Shown in pieces: positions 27,586 to 35,923 of a stretch of 64,000 nt of DNA. Position 1 is the first letter of the stretch, and the number at the start of each line of letters is the position of its first letter. Origin of the DNA: Hymenobacter nivis (GTDB taxonomy: Bacteria > Bacteroidota > Bacteroidia > Cytophagales > Hymenobacteraceae); assembly GCF_003149515.1 (NCBI RefSeq), contig NZ_CP029145.1, forward strand, positions 3,968,001 through 4,032,000. Reading direction: 5' to 3'. The position numbers and the translations under genes were made by a program. The notes under the pieces are model-generated. The model saw only the letters and a program-made list of their open reading frames with translations. It was not told the origin of the DNA and searched no databases.

Positions 27586-27688
27586 AAAGGCCGTCATGCA
27601 GAGCGCAGCGAAGCATTTCTACTGTGCCACTAATTAATGATTGCTGCTGCGGGAGAGATGCTTCGCTGCGCTCTGCATGACGGCCTTG
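27586..27688. repeat. Dispersed palindrome family B, complete variant copy
   Basis: Left arm aaggccgtcatgcagagcgc... and right arm ...gcgctctgcatgacggcctt are complementary, with the shared core gaagcat/atgcttc. It differs from the 26186 copy by CAGAGCGCAGCG in place of CTGAGCGCAGTC. It is situated between the aminotransferase and histidine-kinase genes. Confidence 0.88.
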
Positions 27689-27748
27689 CGGGGCCCCAAC
27701 TCCCACCACCACTCCTAACTAAAAGCCAACATCCATTAGCTAACCGCC

Positions 27749-29635
27749 TCACAGATACAATGTGAACGTAGTGCCGGCGTCTACTACGCTGGCTACTTCG
27801 AGGTGGCCGCCGTGGCTCTCCACGATGCGGTTGACGAGGTAGAGGCCCATGCCCGTGCCGTCGATGTGGGCGTGGAAGCGGGCGAACTGCTGGAAGAGCT
27901 GGGGCCCAAACCGGTCGAGGTCGATGCCCAGGCCGTTGTCGCGCACCGTGAGCACGGGGCGGCCGGTTTCGGCGTCGGGCACGGCCCCCACTACAATGCG
28001 GGGCGGCCGGCCGGGGGCGGCGTACTTCAGGGCGTTACTGAGCAGGTTGAAGAGCAGGCTTTGCAGGTGGGCGCGCACGTAGAGCACGGTGGGGCAGCGC
28101 GCCACGTCGAGGGAAATATCGGCCCGCAGGCGCGTCACCTGGTTTTGCACGCTGTGCACGACGGCGCGTACCATGGGGGCCAGCTCTACGGCCTCGGCCG
28201 GGGCCGGCTGGGGGCGCTGGAGCTGCACCACAGCCGTCAGGTCGTCGATGGTGTCGTAAATCTGGGTGAGGGCCCGCTCGAAGTAGGAGATGAGCTGCCC
28301 GGCTTCGGGGTCGCGGAAGTAGGCCGTGCGGGTAAGCTCCTCAAAAATGCCCGCCATGTTGTTGATGGGCTGCTTGAGGTCGTGGCTGGCGGTGTACACG
28401 AAGTTGTCGAAATCCTGGTTGGCGCGGGTCAGGCGCTGGTTTTGCTCCTCCAGCAAGCCCTGGGTACGTACGGCGTCGTCCACGTCGGTACTGGTGCCGT
28501 ACCAGCGCACAAACTGGCCCCGGGCGTCGTAGAGGGGCTGGCCGCGGTGCACAAACCAGCGGTACTGGCCCGTGCGGGCGTCGTACAGGCGCGTGTGGAG
28601 CTCAAAGGCGCGGCCGCTGGCCCAGTGCGTGGCCATTTCCTGCACGGCCGCGGGCCGGTCTTCGGGCGGCAGCAGCTGCGCCCAGCCGTCCTGGGCTTGG
28701 TCTAGGGGCAGGCCCGTGTAGTCCACCCAGTGCCGGTTTACGAAGGTGAAGCGCCCGTCGGCGGTGGCGGCCCATACCAGGTGCGGAAGGCTTTCGACGA
28801 GGAAGCGGAAATCCTGCTCGCGGCGCACCAGCTGGTGGGTGAGGGTGCGCAGCTGGTGGATGTCGGTGTTGGCGCCGTACCAGCGCAGCACATGGCCGCG
28901 GGCGTCGCGGGCGGGCTCGGCCTGCACCAGCACCCAGCGGAAGGCTCCGTCGTGGCGCAGCAGGCGCAGCTCCACCTCAAATGGGCTGCCCTGGGCTACG
29001 GCCTGCTCCCAGCGGGTCAGCGCCTCTTCCTGGTCGTCGGGGTGCACGGCGCGCCGCCAGTCGTTGGGGGCCCCGCGGCCGGCCGGGTCTTCGCCCAAAA
29101 ACTCGGCGGTGCGCTTGTTGAAAAACTCCAGCTGGCCGTCGGCGGTGGCGGTCCACACCTGCTGGGGCAGGTGCTCGGCGAAAATGCGCAGGCGGGCCTG
29201 GCTGTGCAGCGAGTGCGGGTCGGCGGGGTGTAGCGCGTCGGTTACGTCGAGCAGGCTCAGCAGCAGGCCGGGGGGCGAGCGGCGGTACGCAGGCAGGGCT
29301 TGCAGCGTGGCCTGCCAGTAGCGGGCCCCGGGGGCGGCGCGCTGCGGGGTGGGCGTTAGTACCTCGGGCTTGCCTGTGGCCAGGGCTCGGGCCAGGGCGG
29401 CGGGCCACTCGTGGGCGGGAGCCAGCAGGGCCTCGGCGGCGGCGGCGGCGTGCAGCAGCTCGGCCAGGGGCCGGCCCGGCAGGCGGGCCGGTTCCTGGCC
29501 GGGCAGCAGGGCCAGCAGTGCATCGTTCAGCACCTGCACCTGGCCGCCGGGGCCCAGCAGGGCGTGGGGAGCGGGCAGGGCGGCAAATACCAGCTGGAAA
29601 TCGAACCCGGGAGAAGGCGCAGAAACAGGGGGCAT
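27749..29635 (-). CDS. Multi-PAS sensor histidine kinase
   Basis: 628 residues, no membrane segment. Three PAS-like domains (roughly 1-130, 145-275 and 275-395, with repeated W-x-GxNTDIxxL/RWYGTSTDVDD ends) precede a dimerisation helix with phospho-acceptor H in YTASHDLKQPINN (about 420). The ATPase domain has N-box NLLSNALKYA, G1 DNGLGID and G2 GTGMGLYLV. It is soluble and likely senses an internal ligand or redox/light cue. No response regulator is adjacent, so the partner is unknown. It ends at the C-terminus of the ATPase domain. Confidence 0.92.
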   Translation of the reverse strand: MPPVSAPSPGFDFQLVFAALPAPHALLGPGGQVQVLNDALLALLPGQEPARLPGRPLAELLHAAAAAEALLAPAHEWPAALARALATGKPEVLTPTPQRAAPGARYWQATLQALPAYRRSPPGLLLSLLDVTDALHPADPHSLHSQARLRIFAEHLPQQVWTATADGQLEFFNKRTAEFLGEDPAGRGAPNDWRRAVHPDDQEEALTRWEQAVAQGSPFEVELRLLRHDGAFRWVLVQAEPARDARGHVLRWYGANTDIHQLRTLTHQLVRREQDFRFLVESLPHLVWAATADGRFTFVNRHWVDYTGLPLDQAQDGWAQLLPPEDRPAAVQEMATHWASGRAFELHTRLYDARTGQYRWFVHRGQPLYDARGQFVRWYGTSTDVDDAVRTQGLLEEQNQRLTRANQDFDNFVYTASHDLKQPINNMAGIFEELTRTAYFRDPEAGQLISYFERALTQIYDTIDDLTAVVQLQRPQPAPAEAVELAPMVRAVVHSVQNQVTRLRADISLDVARCPTVLYVRAHLQSLLFNLLSNALKYAAPGRPPRIVVGAVPDAETGRPVLTVRDNGLGIDLDRFGPQLFQQFARFHAHIDGTGMGLYLVNRIVESHGGHLEVASVVDAGTTFTLYL

Positions 29636-29712
29636 GCGGCAGCAGGCAAGGTGAGGGCAAGGAACGCAAAACCAAAGGTAACCGCCGGCTGCAAAGGCCC
29701 GCCTTTGGGCCT

Positions 29713-29744
29713 AAAAAAGCCCCCGGCCGCGGGACCGGGGGCAA
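29713..29744 (-). terminator. Terminator of msrA
   Basis: Stem GCCCCCGG/CCGGGGGC; on the minus strand it is followed by TTTTTT. It lies 22 bp beyond the msrA stop. Confidence 0.8.
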
Positions 29745-29766
29745 AGCAGCTAGTGGAGTCGGGGCC

Positions 29767-30450
29767 CTATAGCACCGGCTTTAGCAGGCTGGGAAACAGC
29801 TTGCGCACGTGCTCCACCTTATGGGCCGACACGTTCTCGATGTATGGGCTGTCGAGGTGCAGGCGGTAGTAGCCCTGGTGGTAGCCCTCGGCGGGCCAAA
29901 ACTGCTGGAGCGGCACTACCTGGGTCACGATTTTGCCGTCGTACTCCTTCGAGCCGTTCACTTTGGCGATGGTCGTCTCCAGCACTTTCTTCTCGGCCGG
30001 GGTGCGGTAGAACACGGCCGAGCGGTACTCGGGGCCCGTATCGGGGCCCTGGCGGTTGAGCTGGGTGGGGTCGTGCGAGGCGGTGAAGAAGATATCGGCC
30101 AGCTGCTGGTAGCTGATCACCTTGGGGTCGTAGTAGATGTCGACGGCCTCGGTGTGGCCGGTTTCCTGGCCCGCTACCTGCTCGTAGGTGGGGCGGGCCA
30201 CGGTGCCGCCGGTGTAGCCGCTCACTACCTGCTTCACGCCTTTTATTTCTTCAAACGCTTCTTCCTGGGCCCAGAAGCAGCCCCCGGCGAAGGTGGCCTG
30301 CGCCAGGCTGGCGGCGTTGGCCGGGGCGAAGCCGGCGGTGGAGCGCGTGAGGGTTCCGGGCTTGGCTTGCGCCTGGGCCTGCGGCGAGCCGCAGGCGGTA
30401 GCGCCGGCCAGCAAGGCCAGGCCGGCGGCTAGTTGCAATAGGTTTTTCAT
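29767..30450 (-). CDS. msrA: Peptide-methionine (S)-S-oxide reductase, lipoprotein form
   Basis: 227 residues from ATG 30450; a longer open frame upstream shows no protein-like content. The lipobox GATAC puts the lipidated cysteine at residue 20. The catalytic cysteine is C58 in FAGGCFWAQEEAFE. The EVxxGYTGG, GHTEAV and YHQGYY segments complete the MsrA fold. It repairs methionine-S-sulfoxide in envelope proteins. It is monocistronic with a terminator at 29713. Confidence 0.95.
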   Translation of the reverse strand: MKNLLQLAAGLALLAGATACGSPQAQAQAKPGTLTRSTAGFAPANAASLAQATFAGGCFWAQEEAFEEIKGVKQVVSGYTGGTVARPTYEQVAGQETGHTEAVDIYYDPKVISYQQLADIFFTASHDPTQLNRQGPDTGPEYRSAVFYRTPAEKKVLETTIAKVNGSKEYDGKIVTQVVPLQQFWPAEGYHQGYYRLHLDSPYIENVSAHKVEHVRKLFPSLLKPVL

Positions 30451-30746
30451 GGGGAAGCAGGGGGTGAAAGCTGAAGTACGAAACGGCGCGGCCCGCCGGA
30501 TGGGGGCGGGGCCTGGTCCGGTAGACGGCCCCGCGCGGCGAACCTTGCACGGCCCACCGCGCGGATGCTCCTTCGTTAACAAAGAGCCCGCCGAATAGGC
30601 TCCCGAAGCGCGGTAATTTGCAGGGAGTGAGCGCTGGATGGTGGCAGGCTTCACAAACCATTTAACTACAATTTGTATATAGCGTTACCTTTCAGCCCGG
30701 GGCCCTGGCTGCGGCTTCCTTTCCTTTAATTTTACCATTCCGCACT

Positions 30747-33275
30747 ATGCCTACGCCCTACCCGGTGCCGCATCGTTTTCGTTGGTACGCCCTCGCCGGC
30801 CTGGGCCTGCTGGGCCTGGGCACGGCCGCCCTGCGCCCCGCCGCTGGGGCCCCCGACGAAGTAATCCGCCGCCTGGTGCAAGGTGTGCAAATGTTCTATG
30901 CCGATGCCCGGCCCGAAAAGGCCTACCTGCACCTCGACCAGGACGTGTACTCGGCCGGCGAAACCGTGTGGTTTGGGGCCTACCTAGTGGACGGCCAGCA
31001 GCACCGCCCCGACTCGCTGAGCCAGGTGCTGCACGTCGAGCTGGTATCGGCCCGCCACCAGGTGGTGCTGCGCCAGGCCCTGCACCTGGCCGGCGGCCGG
31101 GCCCCCGGGGCTCTGGCCTTGCCCGATACGCTGGCCCCCGGCACCTACCAGCTGCGCGCCTACACCGGCTGGATGCGCAACTCTGGCCCCGACTTTTTCT
31201 ACAGCCGCCACCTGCACGTGTGGCCCGCCCCAGCCGCGGCCGACGCCCCCACTGGGGCCCCCGTTGCGGCGTGGAACGTGGCCGCCGCCGCCCGCGCCGA
31301 GGCCCGCCACCTAATTGCTCCGCCCGATGTGCAGTTCTTTCCCGAAGGCGGCAATCTGGTGGAAGGCCTCGAAAGTGTGGTGGCCTTCAAGGCCGTGGAC
31401 GATGCTGGCCAGGGCCTCGACATGAGCGGGCAAGTGCTCGATGACCAGAACCGGGCCGTAGCCACGTTCCAAAGCACGCACCTAGGCATGGGCACGTTCC
31501 GGCTGGTGCCGCAGCCCGGCCGGCGCTACCATGCCATGGTGGCGGGGCCCTGGCCCGAGGCTATAAGTGTGCCCCTGCCTGCCGCCCAGGTCAGCGGCTA
31601 CGTCCTGCACGTGGCGCCCGAGTTCAACGCATTCCGCGTGAGCATTCGCCAGCGCGGGGCCCCCAGCGGGCGGGTGCTGCTGCTAGCCCAGGTGCGGGGC
31701 GCGGTGGGCTACCTGGGCCAGGGCGAAGTGGTGGGCAACGACGAGTTTACGGTGCGCATTCCGCGGGCCAAGTTTGCGGCCGGCATTGTGCACTTCACGG
31801 TGTTCGACGGGGCCGGGGTACCCCAGGCCGAGCGCCTGGCCTTCGCCCCCGAGGTCGCCCCGTTGCGCGTGGCCCTCGCCCCCGACCGCCCCACCTACGG
31901 GCCCCGCGAGCCGGTGCGTGTGCAGGTGAAGGTGACCGACGCCGCCGGCCAGCCGGTGGGCGCCACCCGGCTGTCGGTGGCCGTGGCCGATGCCGCCGGA
32001 GCCGCCGCCGACGCCGAAACTATTGCCTCAAACCTACTGCTGACTTCCGACCTGGCCGGCTACGTGGAGGGCCCCGGCTACTACTTCGAAAACCCCACCG
32101 CCGAAACTGCCGGGGCCCTCGACGCCCTGCTGCTGACCCAGGGCTGGCGGCGGTTTGCATGGCCCAGCGTGTTGGCCGGCCCGCCGCCCCGGCCCGCATT
32201 TGGCTTCGAGCAGTCGCTGGGGTTGCTGGGGCAGGTAGCCTTGCCTAATGGACAGCCCGCGCCCAACAGCCAACTCCTGCTGGTGCGCAGCGCGCCCAGC
32301 CGCTTGGTAGTGCCGGGCACTACTGATGCGCAGGGCCGCTTCTTATTCAGTGGCCTGGGGGGCTACGATAGCAGCCGGTTCGCATTGCAGGCGCGCACCG
32401 CGCGGGGTGGCCGGGCTTTGGTGCTATCCCTCGACGCCGGCCCGCCCGTGGCCCCCGTGGCCCTGCCGGGCCTGCCTCCGCTGCCCTCACCCGCCGAAAC
32501 CGAAGCTGCACGCGGAAGCCAGGCGCAGGCGGTGGCCAACCGCCGCTTCCGCCGCGACACCGTCGGAACGGTGCAGCTGGACAACGTGAGCGTGAAAACC
32601 AAGAAGCTGGCCGCTTTAAACAGCCGCCTCTACGACCCGCACAACGCCGCGGTGCTGCGCATGGACGACCTGCCGCCCGCGGCCGTGAGCATGACGGCGT
32701 TTCAGGTGCTCCAGGGCCGGATACCGGGCGTGAACGTTACCGGGGCCGAACCCAATATGGTGGTCCAAATCCGGGGGCCGTCAACTATCCACGGCGGCGA
32801 CCGCCCGCTGTTCTTACTTGACGGGACGCCCGTGGCCTCGGACGCGCTGGCCTTCTTCCCGGCCCACGACATCGAAACGATTGAAGTACTGAAGGGGACG
32901 GCGGCGATGGTGTACGGTAGCCGGGCGTTCAATGGCGTGGTGGCCATCTTCACGAAGCGCGGCGGCCCCACTAATGCCCAGCGGCAGGCGGTGGCCCCGG
33001 GTGTGCTGAGCATCCGCACGGCTGGCTACGCCTGCCCACGGCAGTTCTACCAGCCGCGCTACGACCGGCCCGTGCCCGCCGCCGCGCCCGCCGACCCGCG
33101 CCGCCGCACCCTGTACTGGAACCCCGACGTGCGCACCAACGCCGCCGGCGAGGCCGAGCTCACCTTCTACACCGCCGACGCGGCCGGGCGCTTCCAGCTC
33201 GTGGCGCAGGGCGTGTCGGCGGCCGGGCAGCCGGCCCTGGGGCGCGGGGCCCTGCAAGTGGCCCTGCGGCCGTAA
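30747..33275 (+). CDS. MG2-domain protein with isolated TonB plug domain
   Basis: 842 residues with an N-terminal export signal (about residues 13-33). Residues about 50-135 (KAYLHLDQDVYSAGETVWF) match the MG2 macroglobulin-like domain found in Bacteroidetes surface proteins. Later immunoglobulin-like regions follow, and then at about 640-745 a TonB receptor plug (LQGRIPGVNVTG, IRGPSTIHGG, IEVLKGTAAMVYGSRAFNG). No outer-membrane beta-barrel follows; the protein ends in a short MG-like domain. Function is unknown; the plug without a barrel suggests interaction with a separate barrel or a structural role. Confidence 0.82.
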   Translation: MPTPYPVPHRFRWYALAGLGLLGLGTAALRPAAGAPDEVIRRLVQGVQMFYADARPEKAYLHLDQDVYSAGETVWFGAYLVDGQQHRPDSLSQVLHVELVSARHQVVLRQALHLAGGRAPGALALPDTLAPGTYQLRAYTGWMRNSGPDFFYSRHLHVWPAPAAADAPTGAPVAAWNVAAAARAEARHLIAPPDVQFFPEGGNLVEGLESVVAFKAVDDAGQGLDMSGQVLDDQNRAVATFQSTHLGMGTFRLVPQPGRRYHAMVAGPWPEAISVPLPAAQVSGYVLHVAPEFNAFRVSIRQRGAPSGRVLLLAQVRGAVGYLGQGEVVGNDEFTVRIPRAKFAAGIVHFTVFDGAGVPQAERLAFAPEVAPLRVALAPDRPTYGPREPVRVQVKVTDAAGQPVGATRLSVAVADAAGAAADAETIASNLLLTSDLAGYVEGPGYYFENPTAETAGALDALLLTQGWRRFAWPSVLAGPPPRPAFGFEQSLGLLGQVALPNGQPAPNSQLLLVRSAPSRLVVPGTTDAQGRFLFSGLGGYDSSRFALQARTARGGRALVLSLDAGPPVAPVALPGLPPLPSPAETEAARGSQAQAVANRRFRRDTVGTVQLDNVSVKTKKLAALNSRLYDPHNAAVLRMDDLPPAAVSMTAFQVLQGRIPGVNVTGAEPNMVVQIRGPSTIHGGDRPLFLLDGTPVASDALAFFPAHDIETIEVLKGTAAMVYGSRAFNGVVAIFTKRGGPTNAQRQAVAPGVLSIRTAGYACPRQFYQPRYDRPVPAAAPADPRRRTLYWNPDVRTNAAGEAELTFYTADAAGRFQLVAQGVSAAGQPALGRGALQVALRP

Positions 33276-33316
33276 GGCGGCGGGCACGGCCGGCCCGCGG
33301 CAAAACCTATTCGGCG

Positions 33317-33324
33317 TAACTTTG
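33317..33324 (+). promoter_or_regulatory. Candidate TAnnTTTG promoter box for the desaturase gene
   Basis: TAACTTTG lies 53 nt upstream of ATG 33378 and is an exact match to the Bacteroidetes -7 consensus. Confidence 0.55.
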
Positions 33325-33377
33325 TCCGGACAGTGCGCGCCACCAATGGCCGTGCTTTTTGCTCCCGTTCTGCCCGC

Positions 33378-34382
33378 ATGGCTACCGCCCCCACCGCTTT
33401 TACCGTGGCCACCGCCACCGAGCCGCACCGCGTGCGCACCCGCCAGATTGTGCGGGCCCACCCCGAGGTGAAGCAGCTCATGACCCGCACCCCCGCTACC
33501 CTCCTCATCGGGGCGGGCTGCGTGGCGGCGCAGGTGCTCATCGCCTATTTCCTGCGCGACCAAGCCTGGTTCTGGACCATTCCGGCCGCGTATTTGGTAG
33601 GCGCGTTTTTCTCGCACACGTTATTTGTAGTTATCCATGAGGCGGCCCATAACTTGGTATTCAAGGGGTTGTGGAAGAACGTAGCTACCGGCATCCTGGC
33701 CAACTTCCCCTCGATTTTCCCCACAGCCATCAGTTTCAAAAACTTCCACATCAAGCACCACGTGTTCCAGGGCGTGCACGAGCTGGACGCCGACTTGCCC
33801 GACTGGTACGAGGCCAAGCTGATCAAAAACTACAGCATCGGCAAGGCCATCTGGCTGTTTTTCTTCCCGGTGTTTCAGCTCATCCGCACTATCCGCTGCC
33901 GCGAAGTTGCCACCGTCGACCGCTACGTGGTGGCCAACATTGTGGCCCAAATTGCTTTCGATGTGGCGATTGTGTATTTCTTCGGCTGGACGGCCCTGCT
34001 ATATTTGTTCCTCAGCTTTTGGTTTTCGGTGGGCCTGCACCCGCTCGGGGCCCGCTGGATTCAGGAGCACTACCTCACCCTGAGCGATACCCAGGAAACC
34101 TACTCCTACTACGGCCGTCTGAACGGCGTGAACCTGAACGTGGGCTTCCACAACGAGCACCACGACATGCCCAGCATTCCGTGGAACAACCTGCCCAAGC
34201 TCAAGGCCGTAGCCCCCGAGTTCTACGAGCCGCTGCTGGCCCACACCAGCTACACCAAGCTCTTTTTCCAGTTTCTGTTCGACCAGGAAATCAGCCTCTA
34301 CTCGCGCATCATGCGCAAGGAGCGCGGCACCGCCACTCTCAAAGACCAGAGCGTGCCGGACAAAGAACTGGTCACCGTTTAG
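33378..34382 (+). CDS. DEGS-like sphingolipid delta-4 desaturase
   Basis: 334 residues from ATG 33378. The three histidine boxes of membrane di-iron desaturases are HEAAH (87-91), HIKHH (124-128) and HNEHH (258-262), with four hydrophobic segments between them. Beyond the boxes, stretches such as AHPEVKQLM near the N-terminus, QETYSYYGRLN, GFHNEHHDMPSIPW and EISLYSRIMR correspond to segments I recall from eukaryotic dihydroceramide delta-4 desaturase (DEGS1), so the likeness is along the full length. It would introduce a 4,5-trans double bond in a sphingoid base at the membrane. Bacteroidetes make dihydroceramides, so a substrate is plausible. It is monocistronic with a strong terminator. Confidence 0.82.
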   Translation: MATAPTAFTVATATEPHRVRTRQIVRAHPEVKQLMTRTPATLLIGAGCVAAQVLIAYFLRDQAWFWTIPAAYLVGAFFSHTLFVVIHEAAHNLVFKGLWKNVATGILANFPSIFPTAISFKNFHIKHHVFQGVHELDADLPDWYEAKLIKNYSIGKAIWLFFFPVFQLIRTIRCREVATVDRYVVANIVAQIAFDVAIVYFFGWTALLYLFLSFWFSVGLHPLGARWIQEHYLTLSDTQETYSYYGRLNGVNLNVGFHNEHHDMPSIPWNNLPKLKAVAPEFYEPLLAHTSYTKLFFQFLFDQEISLYSRIMRKERGTATLKDQSVPDKELVTV

Positions 34383-34397
34383 GGCCCCTGGGGCCCC

Positions 34398-34440
34398 GCC
34401 AAAAAAAGGGCAGCCCGCAGCGGGTTGCCCTTTTTTTGGC
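34398..34440 (+). terminator. Terminator after the desaturase gene
   Basis: GCCAAAAAAAGGGCA pairs with TGCCCTTTTTTTGGC, with an inner CCCGC/GCGGG stem and a two-base loop. It starts 16 bp after the stop codon. Confidence 0.9.
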
Positions 34441-34473
34441 GCTTAAAAAATACTTTCGGTGAGCCGTGGGGGC

Positions 34474-34481
34474 TACCTTTG
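34474..34481 (+). promoter_or_regulatory. Candidate TAnnTTTG promoter box for the STAS-like gene
   Basis: TACCTTTG lies 17 nt before ATG 34499, an exact match to the consensus. Confidence 0.55.
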
Positions 34482-34498
34482 CCTTGCCTTTCCCGCCC

Positions 34499-34906
34499 AT
34501 GAAAACAGCAATAAAAAACGCCTTCGGCAAAGTAATCATGACGGCGGAGTACGACGCGGCCAACCGGCTCGTGTACAACGAGTGGTTCGGCTACCAAACC
34601 CGCGAGGGCGTCATTATGGCCGCCAACGCGGGCCTGGCAGTCATCGCCCGGCACCGCTGCCCGCGCCTGCTGAACGACAATACCGCCGTGCTGGGCCCCT
34701 GGAACCACGCCGTGGACTGGATTGCCCAGGACTGGACGCCCCGCGCCATTGCCGCCGGCCTCACGCACTTCGCCCACGTCGTCAGCCCCGAGTCGTTCGC
34801 TGCCCTTTCGGCCCAGGCCATGGCCAGCGGCACCGCCGGCAGCTTCCAGATGCGCATTTTCGGCAATGTGCCCGAGGCGCGGGCTTGGCTGCGCGCGGCC
34901 CGGTAG
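34499..34906 (+). CDS. Small STAS/SpoIIAA-like protein
   Basis: 135 residues from ATG 34499, cytoplasmic. The pattern of a small alpha/beta domain (YDAANRLVYNEWFGY, then VLGPWNHAVDW and a C-terminal FQMRIFGNVPEARAWL) resembles SpoIIAA-like STAS proteins common in Hymenobacter genomes, where the function is unknown. It is placed by recalled similarity only. It stands between a terminator and two convergent lipoprotein genes; a promoter box at 34474 suggests its own transcription. Confidence 0.6.
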   Translation: MKTAIKNAFGKVIMTAEYDAANRLVYNEWFGYQTREGVIMAANAGLAVIARHRCPRLLNDNTAVLGPWNHAVDWIAQDWTPRAIAAGLTHFAHVVSPESFAALSAQAMASGTAGSFQMRIFGNVPEARAWLRAAR

Positions 34907-34916
34907 CAGCCGCGGG

Positions 34917-35330
34917 CTACGGCGCCACGGGCCCGCAGGGCGTGGCCGAAAAGCTGGTGAGCACGACGTGGGGTACGGGCAGCGGAATGCCCATGTGGTT
35001 GCATGGCCCGAAGTTGCTGAACCCCTGTGTGTCGCCGGTGCAGGTGAAATAAATGCGTTGCCCTGGCGTATTGAACCGCGCCAGCTCAGTGCTGTTGAGG
35101 GCCCCAATAACGTTTTGGTAAGTAACTTTAGTAGAGTCTTTGGGCGCAAACCCTGCGCCCACGGGCTTGCCAATCGGGAACTGCGCGTCCACGTTGATGA
35201 TGAGGCCATCGTAACAGCTGGAGCCGAGGACGGTGCCCGCGTAGCACTGCGGCTGAAGGTCTTTATCGTGTTTGCAGCTAAGCAGCGCACCGAATGCAAA
35301 GGCAAAGAGCAGGAGTAAGTGTGGGCGCAT
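34917..35330 (-). CDS. Small lipoprotein, tandem paralogue 1
   Basis: 137 residues from ATG 35330. The lipobox LLSC gives a lipidated cysteine near residue 19, then KHDKDLQPQCYAG. Paralogous to the gene at 35365-35760: both begin MRPHLLLL, share SCKHD/GCKHD, IGKP, G(Q)RIYFT and VPH(V/R)VL segments, and end with a TPC near the C-terminus. Four further cysteines may form disulphides in the envelope. No known domain is recognised. It is monocistronic or co-transcribed with its paralogue (34 bp apart, same strand). Confidence 0.8.
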   Translation of the reverse strand: MRPHLLLLFAFAFGALLSCKHDKDLQPQCYAGTVLGSSCYDGLIINVDAQFPIGKPVGAGFAPKDSTKVTYQNVIGALNSTELARFNTPGQRIYFTCTGDTQGFSNFGPCNHMGIPLPVPHVVLTSFSATPCGPVAP

Positions 35331-35364
35331 GGAGGAAAAGGGAAGTGAAGGAAAAGCAAGAGGC

Positions 35365-35760
35365 CTAGCGCGTGGTCGCGCAGGGCGTGGTGGACACGTT
35401 GCTGAGCACCCGGTGCGGGACGGCGAGCGGGGCCACATTGATAAAGCAGTAGCGCGGGGCGGGGGCTTCCGTGTTGGCCTGGTAGGTAAAATAAATGTGC
35501 TGGCCCCGTTTGCCTAATATGCCCGACGGGTGGTTGACCGCTGCTATCACATTGTTATCGCCAAGGCTATCAGCCGGCCACCCTGCTGGAAGCGGTTTGC
35601 CGATGGGAAATTGACCGTCAACCTGAATTAGCGTACCATCCACGCAATGGTCGCGCAGTATTACACCCGAATAGCACGCGGGTGCCGTATCGGCGTCGTG
35701 CTTGCAGCCGGTGGCCAAAGCGTAAAAAGCGAGAGCGAGCAGTAGTAAGTGTGGGCGCAT
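35365..35760 (-). CDS. Small lipoprotein, tandem paralogue 2
   Basis: 131 residues from ATG 35760. The lipobox is LATGC, with the mature protein starting CKHDADTAPACYSG. The duplicated DNA is also visible around both start codons (agtaagtgtgggcgcat in each on the plus strand), showing that the duplication includes the N-terminal coding region. Function is unknown. The two copies have diverged strongly in the middle, so the duplication is old or under changing selection. Confidence 0.8.
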   Translation of the reverse strand: MRPHLLLLALAFYALATGCKHDADTAPACYSGVILRDHCVDGTLIQVDGQFPIGKPLPAGWPADSLGDNNVIAAVNHPSGILGKRGQHIYFTYQANTEAPAPRYCFINVAPLAVPHRVLSNVSTTPCATTR

Positions 35761-35923
35761 GGTCTGGAAATTTAGGACGAAGGGAAAGAACCAAAAATAA
35801 GAGCTACCTCCCCCGCCAATGGTTGCACTACTCCCCGCCAGCCTCAGCCGCAACTCACCGAAACTAAGTAGCTTGCCGGGCGGGGCCGTGGCGCGGGGCC
35901 AACGGTTCGCCCGCTTTTGCTGA

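Noticed and set aside
30451..30654. Extended MsrA start 68 residues upstream
   Set aside because: It would bury the lipoprotein signal MKNLLQLAAGLALLAGATAC inside the protein.
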